A DNA stretch of 64,000 bases from Tamarix chinensis (taxonomy: Eukaryota > Streptophyta > Magnoliopsida > Caryophyllales > Tamaricaceae): positions 86,937,172-87,001,171 of the forward strand of contig CM060180.1 in NCBI GenBank assembly GCA_030549775.1, written 5' to 3'. Positions 48,777 to 62,343 of the stretch are shown one piece after another. Below the pieces are notes generated by a model that was not told the DNA's origin, made no database searches, and saw only the letters and a program-made list of their open reading frames with translations. Each line of letters starts with the position of its first letter. Position 1 is the stretch's first letter. A program made the position numbers and the translations under genes.

Positions 48777-49695
48777 TGTCGGTTCATATTTTCTTATATA
48801 TGTCAACATGTTTCTTGGATATGTTTAAGATGTTTCTTTGCATTCTTGAAGGAATTTAATCATTCTACAACACTTTTTTTAGAATGATCCATAATATGAT
48901 AATTGTTCAAGATCAAGATCCAAAAATAACCCTAAGTGACATGAAAGACTTAGTGAAGTGTTAATATTCAAGACATGAAAGTTGGGATATGAAAAAACCA
49001 ATACACAACATGGAATTGCTGGCTAGAAGTTTTGATACAAGAATTCACTAATTATGGTTTTATTATGTTGTAAAAAATATATGTAAGTTATAAAGCCATG
49101 GATTGATGATATTTAATGATAGGTTGTAAGGTGTTAGTGACATTTCATAATATCAAGACATAGGGATATATAAAGGTTGTTACAAACAACTATTATAGGA
49201 TAATATTTCATTTGTTGTTGTAAAGTTAGTGAATATATTTTCTAACTAATTTGCTAAAAACCTAATGTTTACTTGTAGGGTTGTTGGATGGTTTTTTGAT
49301 GTGGGATTTATGCCTATATACATGAAATAATTTTTACCCTTGTAATCAGATTGAAGTTGATGAATAAAGTATCTCTTTACAAGCATTCAAACCTTTTAAT
49401 AACTTTGTGAGTTGAGAGTAGCCATTAGAAGGTTCTTTGTGTGCTCTTCCTTAGCTTTAATCAATGGTATTATCTTTGTAAGTTTCTCTTTGAGATATTT
49501 TTAATTGATATCTTTTAATGGTGCTTAATAGTTAAATTTCTACATAAACCCTATCTAACACTATACATCCCATTTGGTTATCACATCAAAAAATCCATCA
49601 ACATTGTTGCTATGAGTTTCATGTGAGAGTGGTGCATGAGGTTCATTATCTTTGGATATAGTGTATGCAATCTATATCGTATTCAACTATAATAT
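48777..49695 (+). repeat. Right LTR of the gag-bearing relic
   Basis: It starts TGTCGGTTCATATTTTC and aligns in direct orientation with 41476-42410, including 'tttatgcctatata' and 'gattgaagttgatgaataaag'. The right border is not defined. Confidence 0.65.
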
Positions 49696-49699
49696 CATA

Positions 49700-52192
49700 T
49701 TTTTTCTAGTGTAATAACACCTTTACTTAATTGCAAGGGATGACGTATTTCATAAACATTATGATATATCTCATTTTTACATTTTAAGTATAATAAATAT
49801 AATTTATTAAAGGTTTACGAATAGGGTTTCTATAATAATGATTTATATCGACACTCTTTTATAATATTTCCATCAGCAATCATATTACCAAAATGTCATA
49901 AATATTTTTATTGGTGATTTCTCGAAACAATCACTATAAGTTAAAATAATCCTTCCATCAACTTAAGCCAATACAATATGAAGTTCTTTCACAATAAAAA
50001 TATCTAAAATCAATTTTCTTCTAATTTTTAAGGCTATACAACAAACATTTTATTGGTAAAACCTTATAGAGTATTTAGACACTAGAATTTGCATATAAAT
50101 GCCATTATCATATATTTTAATTATTCTTTAATGATTTATTGATTTTCTTAAATAATATAATTTATTTTGAAATGATAATGTTTTCTTAGAAAGTTTAACA
50201 ATTTTAATTCTTAAAGGTTGTATAAGTTATCTCAATATTTCATAATTTTATGGAGTTCTTCACCCAAATAGTATTCTAATTTTGAATATTAGTTTAATCT
50301 AAGTTTCAACATTCAAGTGATATCATTTAATTTCAATATTAACATTTAAACAAGACTTTCTTGAATTTTTTTCCTCCATAAGACATTATAAATTAACTTT
50401 GTCTCTTAAATTCTTATATAACATTTCTAATAATTTTTGGGGATCATAAATCATTTATAATCATTTTCTCATATTTTTTTTGTTAGAATATATCATGTAA
50501 TTACTATAAGACTGTTATTCCTAATCATATTCGTCATAACATTACCTTATTAAACTTACTTAGTGTACCCTAAACCATATTTGGGCTCGTGACCAACCTA
50601 AAAATTAATCCCCTTGATGTTACCAATATATTTATTTGAACATAAAAGCACACGTAAGATCATACAAGGAGCATAAATCCTTAAAACTAGGATATGATCT
50701 AATAAATAAACAAGAAGTCAAGCTCCATACAACTTGTCGTATCTTATAATTTACCAAACCTCAATAATTCCCATGCTCCCCTCCTTTTGACTTATTTTGG
50801 TAAGTAAAACATATTGCCTAATTAGTTGAGCTATACCATCCTTCACTTCCTTATTAGTACTTTTTCTTACGTCAAAAGTTCAAGAAAATTTTTCCACTTG
50901 TGAAACATGTTGTTAGAGTATCTAGAAATTCCTCTCCTTTATTTTATTTTAATTTTATAAGATAAAATCCAAAGTTCAAGCTTAATCAACTTATATAGTT
51001 TGTACCTATTTGTCCTTAACTAAAGATAGCGTTTGCGCTTGTGGATGTCAAGCACTTTTTCATCCTCCTTAATTTTGTGCTTTAATTTCCTCCTTTAAAA
51101 ACTTGAAAGCCTTTGCACCAATATGCTCCTTTGTACAAGTATTTCCATAGTTTAAGTGTAAGAAGTTAAGAAAGGGCATTAGGATTTTGTTCTTTCCTTC
51201 TCTTGTGTTACTTGGATTTCCCCATGCTTTTGGCCTATTTTATGTAGTTTTACAATTTATTTTTTTAAACTTCTTTCTATATTCCTTTTAATTATCTTAT
51301 ATAAATGAAGGTTAGAGTTTATGGGATAAAACCTTCTTAAGGAGAAATCCTAGTTAAAAGAGCCATTTTAGTATTTGTTAATATATATATATATATTGAT
51401 AAGTTGATTGTAATTTATCTCTTAGGGTATTATTTTATTAAGGCTTTATCATTATTCCAATTTTTTTTCAAAGAATAAAAGAAGGCTATAAACTTATTTT
51501 TATGTGTTAGGGAGCTTGATTTTTTTTCTTTTCTTTTGCTTAGTTGGAGGCTAGATTATTCATTCCAACAACATTCTTAGTATGATAATTTTTACTTGAA
51601 ATATATGTTAGAAATTATGCTTTCACTAAGAGCATATTATTTTGAAATTAGGATATGTATACCTTCATTTTATGCATGATATAATTAATGTTAGAATCTT
51701 GAAACCAAGGATGAAAAATGTGCATTTATTCTTTTTTTTTTATATGTGTGATGATATACATTTATATTGCTAATAGTGGATAAAAGCTTCATATTTAAGG
51801 ACTCAAATATGTCTTGAGTTAAGGCCTTAATTGGTTGATGGAAACTATTTTACTTTGATTTAACTTGCTCACTAGCTTTTATAATAGTTATTACAATCCT
51901 AATTTGTATTGCGATTCTATTATCCTATGATTTGAAAATCATATAAAAATAAAAAATCCTAGAATATTACATTAGTCAAATTGTTTTTGAATCTTATGAC
52001 TCTGCAGTTACACCTTATGATCATTCTATAGTTTAACCTTATAATCCTTTAGTTGAATCTTACGATCCTATAGGTAAACCTATGATCCTATACTGAACCT
52101 TACAATCTTAGATAACATCTACAATTCTACATAATAACTATAAATATATATAAATTTATCAACTTATATCCAAATATATTTCCTTCATTATT

Positions 52193-52244
<52 letters not shown>

Positions 52245-52850
52245 TTCTAATCCTTTGATTTCTTACCCTCTACAACATCATTTGAAAATGAGTTGAAGCA
52301 ATATATATATATATATATATGTAACTAAGATACCTAAGGCAATAAATTCATTTGTTAATGTAAAATATTTATAAAGAATTTAATATCCATCTAGATGGTA
52401 AATTGAATATATTAAATTCTATAATATCATTAATTTTTAAATTCTATTAACTTCACAAATAAGTTTTTATATTTATGTTAGCTTTATTATGTAAACAAGC
52501 TTTAGTTTATGCCCTATAAATGGATTATATAACAGATTAATGTGTGCACATATAACTAAAATTCATTTCCTTAAACTTTTTTTCCTCTTGATTCATCAAA
52601 ATTTCAAAATCCAACATAATTTTTTATGGTCTTATTATTGTAAATGATAGAAAGTAATGTCATCTCATTGTTGTCTTCATTATTATTGAATCTCTTTATT
52701 CCATATTTTTCTTAAGGTTCAAAATATTATATATTTTGAACATAATGAGTTGTATGTTACCTCTGCCCATAATCTCATTGTATTTTTCACACTTAATTTG
52801 ATAATGTATTTGTGATGCCAAATTGATATAGTTCATAATATGTAGAATGA
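49700..52850. other. AT-rich interval with microsatellites, no gene seen
   Basis: About 3.1 kb of AT-rich sequence has no conserved protein motif on either strand and no open frame of note. It contains small TA repeats (51383-51396; 52299-52320) and the CA array listed separately. Confidence 0.5.
52194..52243. repeat. (CA)25 microsatellite
   Basis: A perfect dinucleotide repeat of about 50 bases. It is long enough to be length-variable between individuals. Confidence 0.95.
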
Positions 52851-52859
52851 ATTCAATGA

Positions 52860-53309
52860 TTTATGCTACTTTTAGACCATACACGAGCATGTGAGAGTGC
52901 ATGGGCAGGCTGTGTTGGGTTGCTCGGGCATGTGATAGGAAATTTTAGTGTTGCACGGTTGTGCACAAGCTGTGCATTCCTTAAAAATATGACAAGAGAG
53001 ATAAAGAAGAAGGGAAAATAGGTGGTGGTCGGCAACAATGGCATGTAATGGGGCTAGAGAAGGTTGGGGTGACCTTAGGGTCTGCTAACCAGTCAATGGG
53101 TAGCGAGTAGTGGTGCATTGTGGTGGAATTGGTGGTGCATAGGACAAAATAGGGCATGTACAAGAGGAAGAAGAAGAAGAAGAAGAAGAAGAAGAAGAAC
53201 AAAAGAGAAAGAAGAAAGGATAAGGAAGAGGGGCCCGAGCAGTGGCTTTTTGACACAAACATGATAGATTGGAGGCCAAAAAAAGAGGAACAAGGGAGAG
53301 TGTGGTGTG

Positions 53310-53347
<38 letters not shown>

Positions 53348-54795
53348 CATGTGTGTGTGTGTGGTGTGAATCAAGGAAGGAAGAAAAGAGAGGAGAAGAT
53401 ATGAGATGAGCATGAGGGATGGTAGGGTGGTGTAGGGGAAAAGATGGTTGAATGTTGGGAAAATGGCAAGTGATGGGGATGGTTGTGTGTATACACTGCA
53501 TAAGGATAAGGAAGAAGAAGAATAGTGGTAGGGTGTGCACATGGTGGTGTAGATCGGTAGGGATTAGAGGAGCAAAAGGAGAAGAAGAAAAAGAAGAAAG
53601 GAAGTAGGGTGATGGCTGATAGATAGATGTAGAAAGGTGATTGGTGATGGTGCAAGTGGGGGAGGGTGCAAGTTGCAACAAATTCAATTGTTGCGGCTTG
53701 GGTTAACGGAAGAAAGGAGAAGAAAGAAAATAAAAGGAGAAAGAAAAAGGAAAAAGAGAAGAGGTTGGGGGATTATTTTAGGTGATTTTTGGATTAGCTA
53801 AAGATAGTTAGGATTAGCAGTAATTTTAAAAGGTTTTATTTTTGGTTTATAAAATATGATTTATCCAAGTCAAGGTTTCAGTTTCTATTAAAGTTTTAGG
53901 ATTAAGAAATTAGGTTAAGGATAAAATAGATTCCTCAATATTAGAATAAAATTAGGATGCTAATAACGTAAGATTAGGCTAAACAAATTTTTTATAGGTT
54001 ATTATAGGAATATGGTAAATCTTTAAGGGTAAAGGGGTAAATTTACCAAGTATACTAAATTAATTTGATCACAAAAAGAGGTAGATATGTAGGGAGGGCC
54101 AAGGAACTAAAATTAAGGGCTCACATTCATTCTAATCAAGAATAAAAGGCTGTGATTGATCCATGAAAGTTTAGATAATGATTAAAAGAAGAAGAAAAGT
54201 CGAATTTGATGACTTACTCTATCAAAATATATTTGTAAGAATCAAAAAAATAAAAAATGTAATAGCACAACATGTTTAAATCACTTAGAGATCAATAAAA
54301 CTAAAATACAAAGATATTTGAATATTTTTATAAATTTTAGATGTCTAAAAAGGACTTTTTAGGAATAAAAATGTGACAAATACATATCGATATAATGAAT
54401 AGTATTTTTACAAAAAACTTGGTTTGATATTATGAAAGAATAAAAAAGGATTACAAATATGTAAGGATATCAAATATCCACATGAAAGAAAATTCTTAAA
54501 AGAGTTAAAAAGATAAAAATATATTAGAGGTTTCACAAAAGTAAAAAAAAAATCTTTATAAATAACCAAAAATATAAAATGAAATATTTTAAAAATGTAA
54601 CAAGACATCCAATTTTTCCTAAAGTATGTAATAAAACATTTAAAATAATAGAATTGTATCTATAGACACTAAATCTCCTTAATGAGTTAGGGTTTTCAAG
54701 AAACAGGGCATTATACTTAATCACCTTCCCTTATCATAAAGAAGAATTATTATCTCTAGCTATGAATAGAATACCTCGGCTCATCTAGAAATTTC
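52860..54795. repeat. Large direct duplication, block alpha, first copy
   Basis: The block starts around 'gtgagagtgcatgggcaggc' and is matched by 60650-62095 and 62108-63790. It begins with a G/A-rich module (52,980-53,770; minus strand CT-rich) and ends AT-rich at 'gggcattata', which resembles the GGGTATTACA terminus of the A-E family. It is probably part of a further LTR-like element. It contains GAA, TA (about 53313-53342) and TG microsatellites. Pro/Ser-rich minus frames up to 200 codons are shadows of this composition. Confidence 0.75.
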
Positions 54796-55519
54796 ATTCC
54801 TATAACACCCCCATTTTTATTACTTAAATTTTTTATTTTGTGGAAGAATTAATAACTAAAGATAATGGGTGTTACCACCACACTTACCATAAGTTCGGTT
54901 CTCTCACCTTTCTTATGTCAATTGCTAAGGCTAAAACCAACCAAACCAATAATAAATCAGCAGAAATAAGAGAGATTATATAAATAAAGGTTAGATATAA
55001 ATATTTTCCATACAAAAATGATAATAAAAATAAGACTAGGGACATAGGTGTCTAAATAAAAACCGATACAACAAAAACTAGTACCCATATGTATAACACT
55101 AGTTTGCTTAACTTTTAGACCCATAAGCCCATTTTGAGAATGGAACCTCTTCCCAAGGGCTCCACTTCTCCTCACCACTATTATAAGCTTCATGCCACTC
55201 CATGGCCTTCACATAGTCATCTACAAATGTAGTATCAGTATAACTTCCTTGCACTGAGTAAATCACAATATCTCACAAAAGGTAGCATACCCATGTTGCA
55301 CATAATCGTTCAATAATCCAAAATATGGTCAAACACAAGCACATACCATAATAATAAATAATAAATCATGGATCAATACATACACATAATTATATGCCAT
55401 TAGAGTCTCACGTCAACAATCAACCATACTCAACGAAGTCACGTCATTCCAAGGTACACAATTACCATATCAAAATCCATGGCTAAAGCTAACTAATAAA
55501 ATCAATTCCAATTAACATA

Positions 55520-55715
55520 GTAGGGCACTAAGGTAACTATCAAACCATCAATCAAATATATACCAAAAAATGATGTAGGGCACTGAGGCAACTACGAACC
55601 ATCAATCCAGTATATACCAAAAACCGAGGTACTACCGGACCATCAATCCAATATATACCAAAAACCAAGGTAGGACATTGAGGTAACTACCAAACCTAAT
55701 AATATATACCAAGGC
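55520..55715. repeat. Minisatellite of copy E
   Basis: Four units of about 54 bp, one truncated, read 'tagggcactgaggcaactac' then 'catcaatccaatatatacca'. Offset from the left end is about 0.72 kb, in line with A, B, C and D. Confidence 0.85.
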
Positions 55716-57179
55716 CATCAACAAGTATTCCTTTGTTATTTATATTACTTGAGGGGATACAATCAACCCAGGGACACTGAGGTACACTCAGTCATATTAG
55801 TGCACGAAGGCAACACAATACTCATACTCTAAAGCCTAGGGACACAGGGGTATGCCTGGTTATACCGGTGCACATAGAAAACACAGTATCCTCTAACCTC
55901 GGTTACCTGATCCTTGAGTATCGATATCCATTATAGGGCCTGTAGGTCACTTATAGAATAGATAAGGGCCTTGCTAGGCATAGAGGCACACCAGCAAACC
56001 AACTCAAATGAGGGTTAACAACTCGTATCTAGGGTAGCTAACCCTAGAGAGCAGCCATTACCAAGCTCGAGATCTTTTACTTTAAGTATTAATATTTTAT
56101 AAAGTGATCACAAACATTTCATAATGCACAATCATTTCTATTTCCATACTTAACCATTTTCCATTATTTTCCATTATTTAGATAAACCCTAAGGTCATTG
56201 GTCTATGTCAAAGTTAAGGTCAACACTAAGGTTAGCCTATAAAATGTCTAAGGTCATTCTATGCCTAGTTATTCACATTAGGTACATTAGGGCGAAAATG
56301 ACTAAAATACCCTTGAAACCCTAATTTCATCATTTTTTATCCAATTCCATACCAAACATTATTATTATGAACAATTTTTCCTGAAAAGGCTAAAAGATAA
56401 TTATTCACAATATTTTAGCACATAGGTAATTTTTATGATTTAGTGATTAACTATATTTTCAACTTTTTATGCATTTATTGAGTTTCGCCCTCAAAACCCT
56501 AATCATAATTCTTCACATGTCACACATTTCATGCAGCATGTATATATATATATTAGAATAATATGACATTTAATAAGGTAATTATCATCATGGTGCATGT
56601 AGGGAAAAATTTCTAACCCTAGAACATGCGAATAACAATTATCATATTCTAACCCTAATCATGCCTATATGTCTTTATGCTTTTTATATCAACCATAAAT
56701 ACCATGCAATGATAATATTGGAGTACTTATAATTACATTTAAATAATCACTTTACAAGTATACAACCAAATTAAATTCATAGGCATGCATATGTAAACCA
56801 TACAACATACTACTCATGTATATACTCCACTTTCGATAATTGTGGTTATCATTTATATAACATGTTATTATTTTATCATGAATGTCATAATAATTGAAGA
56901 ATATAAAATCTTATCATGATTATAGGTATAAAAAATCCTATCTTACTTGCATATAAATTCTACTGCCTTATAAATGATTGGATTTACCTAAATCCAATCT
57001 TACACAAAAAAGAACAAAAAAACATTTTCTCTGAGATCCTTAAATATTATTCCAATAATACATATTAGTATTTAATATAACATAAAATTAACTCAAAATT
57101 AATTAAACTAACTCAATAACAACTAACCGGCTAAAATAAGGCGGCAAGAAACTAACCAAAACTCACGAAACAAAGAAGG

Positions 57180-57780
57180 AGTAACTTGGGAAAGTTGACG
57201 AGAAGGAGAGGAGGAAAACGGTGGTATTACGTGTTTCTAGGGGGTAGGAATGGTAGGATATGCTGCAGAAAGGGTAGGGGCTGTAGCAAGGATGGTGTAG
57301 TAGGGGGAGGATCGGCAAGTTTGGTCGATGCTAAGGGAAATGGATTGGCGAAAGTGACCAAAACGGGGGTGGGGTTATGGTGATTTTGTGTTCAGCTTGG
57401 GGGGATGTTTTAGCTAATTTTGCTGCAGCTTAGGGCTGGGGAATGACAGCTCTTGCTGCAGAAAAGGGAAGGTAGCGACAGAGGAAGTTGGTGGTGGTGT
57501 GAAGGGGGTTTTGGTGGGGAGTTTTCGATGGGGTAAAAATGGTGGAAAATAACGGTGACAATGGGGTTTTTTTCTTGTTTGTGGGAGTTCGAGTAAAGAG
57601 AGTAATTGCAGGATTTTTGGGGAGTTAATATATGACACAAAAATGAATGGGTGTAGGGGTTAAGAAGAGCATGGCATGTAGAGAAAGGAGGAGCAAAACA
57701 AGGATAGAAAAACAAGTGGGAGGGAATCGTGCATGGTAGGAGAATGGAGTGATGGATGGTTGTACCGGGGAGGAAGGGTA
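57180..57780 (-). other. G-rich module of copy E
   Basis: G-rich on +, with open frames on both strands (57186-57383 plus; 57410-57715 minus) that lack domains. Position in the element matches the modules of A, B and D. Confidence 0.6.
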
Positions 57781-58101
57781 GGATGAGTTTAGTAAATTTA
57801 GTATAAGGTAGGGGTAAATTATTTAGGTAAATATTTAGGGTAAAATATTTGGATAAAAATTTTCGTGTTACCGAAATAGGTTTATTTGATAAAACTTATA
57901 CCAGATACGATCCAAACCTAGGTTTAAATTTTAATACTCACCCTCTAGAATATTTTTTCTTAATTAAATTTTATAAATAATAAGTTGTAATAATATTACA
58001 CACATTAATAATATTTTTATTACAAACACCCTATAATAATTACTATAACTAACACACATGTTTAGCAGTTATAATTAAGGATCTAAAAATGGGGTATTAC
58101 A

Positions 58102-60640
58102 TAAACCTTCACCTTAGGACATGCCAACTTAATGTAAGTGGTATAAAACCTTGATGCTCAATTTAATATATATGACATAAAAATGTAGATAAATTCTACC
58201 ATAGTTCTCTATATGTAGTGTTAATTAAGCAATGTGCACCTTACACAAATTCACATACTTCTTGATGAATCACTACGTAGATGCCCTTAAAATCCCTTAA
58301 AAGTAATTTAGGAATAGTGTGATGCGACCTTTAAGAGGTTATAAGACCTTATCCATTACTTTAACATTTTTAGTAAAGCTAAAATTAACTATTAATCCTT
58401 TGAAGCATTTAAAGTTCTTTCAACTATGCCACAAACTAGATATTGAGGATTATTTGGGTCATTCATAAGAAAGGAGTCATAACTAAGGATATGGTTTTAG
58501 CTCTCAATACCTATTGCCTTAGAGAGAGAACTAGGATGAATACTTGTGATTTAGAACTTGAGACAAATAGAAGACTTAAGATAATTAGACTTAAAATGTA
58601 GGGGAGGGTTACTCAACCATATATTAGAATGCGTAAAATCAAACACGAATGTGAAAGGGTCATAAGGTAATTTTTTATAAAAAAATAGCTAATAAGTAGG
58701 AAATTTAACCTATTACATGAGTAACACTAGTAGTTAATGTTGGGGTAATGGAAACATAAAAAAAAAATCTAACCAAATATGGCATTTGTTGTGACATGAA
58801 CGATAACTTATATAGCATATGAAATTAGAAGAAATATGAAATTAAGAGATCAATTCCTAAAATAAATCAATTGAATTGCTACGTTAGACTTAAAAGGTAA
58901 TTGAACGATAAATTATATAGAATAAGACTCCAAAGGTAATTGAAATACACTTATATAATTAACTTATGCATTGATGGGTATGGGTTGGGAAAATATGAAG
59001 TAACTAAATCTCATGTGACACTTATATATTAATCACACCATCAACAAAGCATAATTTAGGGAATATCAATAAGAAAAATGACAAATACTCATAAATGGTC
59101 TAGAATGATGCCTTAGATTATAGGATGATAATTAATCATAATGTGTAATAAAGGCCTTTATGATCTTGAGAGGTTGGGAATCCACCAATTTCCAAGATTC
59201 TTATACTTTGAAGCTTAGAACCTGACCCACTAAGAATACCAAATATTGTAATGAAATATATTCACAATTTTATACCTAGATAACATCTTGATAAGCTTTA
59301 CAGGAATTTAACAAATTTTATATATGCTGTAAAGATATCGGATTAAGAACCAATCCCAACATTTTGTACAAGGATCATACTGCAAGCTAACTTAACATTT
59401 TTGTATTGTATGGAGATTGGACTAAGAGCCGATCTCAACAATTTGTAATGGGATCGAACTATGATTTGAATGCAAAATTTGATGCTGTATTGAGATCCAA
59501 CTAAGATCTAATTATAGTATTTAAACAGAGGAATGGAACATGAGCTAACCATAGACTTTTGTGTTGTAATTATTGTAAGGGAATCTATAATTCCATAAAA
59601 TATGTGATATATGGTTGAGACTTAAAAAGATTAAGATAACTACTTACATCAACAAATTACACATTATTTTTCAAAAGTCTATTATTGAGTGACTTCATAA
59701 TTTGACATGTTTTGCTTGGATTGGTAGAAGTTTAGGCAACCATATAGGAAATTATTTACAAAGTGTGTAAGAACAAATAAGAAAAAGAAAAAAAGTCATA
59801 AAATATTTGTGTTAATTTATAGGGTACACTATTGATTTTAAAATATCTTTAAAGTAACTATTCACAACTGATGTTAGAGTTAGAGTATTAGAAATGCTAT
59901 GAAAGCAAAAATGTGACTATAAGATGGATTTGGATTGGCTATTCAAGTGCTAGTAAGAATGATTTTGGCACTAAAGTAAGTTATCAAAATGTAAAGAGGA
60001 TTTTGTAATCTTTAAATGAGGAGATACGTGATACATGGTTGATGCTTAAATTATTTGAAATAGCTATCTATATTAATCCCAAAGTGCTACCCATATGAAC
60101 CATTACTCTTCCCTATAATTAGTTGGTATTCATTTTTACGAATAAAGGTGTGTCCAACCCACATTTAAGACAACCAGTAATGGAGCATATAACCATATAA
60201 GCAAATAATACAAAAACCCTAAACATCAAATAATATCCTCACCAACTAGGACACCAGGATCTAAGCATGTAAATCCTATAATTTCTCCTTTGAAGCTACT
60301 GGAATACCACCTACAAAAACAACAAAATCTATGGCTAGGCTCGAAGAGTTTGATTAAATGAGAAACTAAGGTAAAGAGGGTAAAACTAGAAATAACCATA
60401 TTAAAAAAGAATCTTGATTTGTGTGGATGTGTAGTAGAATGTGTGGTGGAGCTGTTGTAAAAATTTGGTGGTTTTTGGACAAGGTTTGGGGTACAAAGAT
60501 GGTGCATTGCTGAAATAGGGTGGCTACATGGTTGTGCTGTAGGTGGCGCACACCCAAGCCAAAAGAAAGGATTATGTATGGCTAGGCCATGCTCCATCAT
60601 TGAGAAAACAGTTCGCAAGTTGAATAGGTGCCCACGGGCA
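58102..60640. repeat. Large direct duplication, block beta, first copy
   Basis: Its first roughly 210 bases ('taaaccttcacctt', 'gataaattctacc', 'agtgttaattaagcaa', 'cttgatgaatcactacgt') recur at 63795-64000, where the window ends. The rest is AT-rich with no gene. The minus frame at 60226-60672 (148 codons) has no recognised domain and overlaps block alpha, so I do not call it. Confidence 0.7.
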
Positions 60641-60649
60641 TGCATTTGG

Positions 60650-62095
60650 ATCATGCACATGTGAGGGTGCACTGGAAGGCTTTACTGGGTTGCACAGGAA
60701 TACGATAGGAAATTTTATTGTTGCATGGTCATGCGAAAGCTATGCATTCCTTAAAAATGAAGTGAGTGAGAGAAAGAAGAAGGGAAAAGAGGCAGTGGTT
60801 GGCGGCGATGGTCAGCGACGAGGTTGGAGAAGGTTGGGGTGACCTTAGTAGTCTACCCACCAGTTAATGGGCGGTGAGTGGTGGTGCATGGTGGTGATGG
60901 TGGTGGAATTGGTTTTGCATAGGCCAAGAATAGGGAATGTACAAGAGGAAGAAGAAGAAGAAAAGAGAAAGAAGAAAGGATAAGAAAGAGGAGCCTAGGC
61001 AGTGGCTTTTTAACACAAAAGTGATAGAGTGGAGGTCAAATAAAGAGGAAGAAGGGAGAGTGTGGGGTGTGTGTGTGGTGTGGTGTGAATTGAGGAAGGA
61101 AGAAAAGAGAGGGGAAGATGTGAGACAAGCATGAGGGATGGTAGGGTGATGTAGGGGAAAAGATGGTTGAGTGTTGGGAAAATAGTAGGTGATGGGGATG
61201 GTTATATATATAGATTGCATAAGGATAAGGAGGAGGAAGAAGAATAGTGGTAGGGTGTGTGCATAGTGGTGAAGATCGGCAAGGATAAGAGGAGTAAAAG
61301 GAGAAGAAGAAAAAGAGAAAAAGAAGTAGGATGATGGGTGATAGATCGTTGCAGAAAGGTGATTGGTGATGGTGAAAGTGGGGGAGGGTGCAAGTTGTAA
61401 CAAATTCAATTGTTGCGGCTTAGGTTGACGGGAGAAAGGAGAAGAAAGAAAAAAAAAAGGAGAAAGAAAAAGGTAAAAGAGAAGAGGTTGAGGGATTAGT
61501 TTAAATGATTTTTGGATTAGCCAAAGATAGTTAGGATTAGCAGGAATTTTATCAAGTTTTATTTTTGGTTTATAAAACATGATTTATCCAAGCCAAGGTT
61601 TTAGTTTCTATTAAAGTTTTAGGATTAAGAAATTAGGTTGAGGATAAAATGGATTTTTTTGATATTAGAATAAAATTAGGATGCTACTAACCTAAGATTA
61701 GGCTAAACAAATTTTTTGTAGGGTATTATAGAAATATGGTAAATCTTTAAGGTAAAAGGGTAACTTTACCAAATAAAGGTAGATATGTGGGGAGGGACAA
61801 GGAACTAAAGTTAAGGGCTTACATTCATTCTAATCAAGAATAAAAGGCTGTGATTGATCCATGAAAGTTTAGATAATGATTAAAAGGAAAAAAAGTCAAA
61901 TTTGATGACTTACTCTATCAAAATATATTTGCAAGAATCAAAAATTAGAAAATAATAATAGCACACCATGTTTAAATCAGTTAGAGATAAATAAAACTAA
62001 AATACATAGATATTTTTTATTTATAAATTTTAGATGGCTAAAAAGGAATTTTTAGGACTTAAAATGCGACTAATACATATCATTATAATGAAATT
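60650..62095. repeat. Block alpha, second copy (3'-truncated)
   Basis: It aligns directly with 52870-54380, from 'ggaaattttattgttgca' through the GAA-rich module to 'catatcattataatgaa', then breaks off and block alpha restarts at 62108. It lacks the long TA/TG microsatellite of the first copy. Confidence 0.8.
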
Positions 62096-62107
62096 TTGAC
62101 ACATGTT

Positions 62108-62306
62108 TAATGGGCGGTGAGTGGTGGTGTATGGTGTTGATGGTGGTGGAATTGGTGTTGCATAGGCCAAAAATAGGGAATGCACAAGATGAAGAAGAAG
62201 AAGAAAAGTGAAAGAAGAAAGGATAAGGAAGAGGTGCCCGGTTAGTGGCCTTTTGACACAAAATTGATAAAGTGGAGGTTAAACAAAGAGGAAGAAGGGA
62301 GAGTGT

Positions 62307-62343
<37 letters not shown>

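Larger units (their letters stand above)
41476..49695 (+). mobile_element. Ty3/gypsy relic with gag but no pol, split by copy D
   Basis: Two direct repeats of about 0.92 kb (41476-42410 and 48777-49695) flank a leader, a decayed gag and a polypurine-like tract just before the second repeat. RT, RNase H and integrase are absent. Copy D (42607-46920) interrupts the leader/gag boundary. The repeats differ at many positions, so the insertion is old. Exact outer ends and target duplications were not found; homology of the two repeats runs past a possible primer-binding site, so the right repeat may include some internal sequence. Confidence 0.7.
54801..58101 (-). mobile_element. Long solo-LTR-like element, copy E
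   Basis: It runs TATAACACCC...GGGGTATTACA, 3,301 bp, with the first G changed to A. The 'gtgttaccaccacactta' segment, minisatellite (55520-55715), 'ggcacaccagcaaacc' block (also near 8345 in A), 'tttactttaagta...gtgatcaca' block and G-rich module (57,180-57,780) follow family order, nearest to D. No target duplication remains. The uninterrupted site in the second duplication unit (63778-63806) has extra bases that E lacks, suggesting a small deletion at its left edge. Confidence 0.8.

Noticed and set aside
53085..53687. Minus-strand frames of 149-200 codons
   Set aside because: Built from CT-rich and microsatellite DNA (runs of Ile-Tyr and Ser), overlapping in three frames, and repeated in decayed form at 60864-61580 and 62242-62700.
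60226..60672. A 148-codon minus frame
   Set aside because: No recognisable domain; lies in duplicated repeat DNA and is partly in block alpha.
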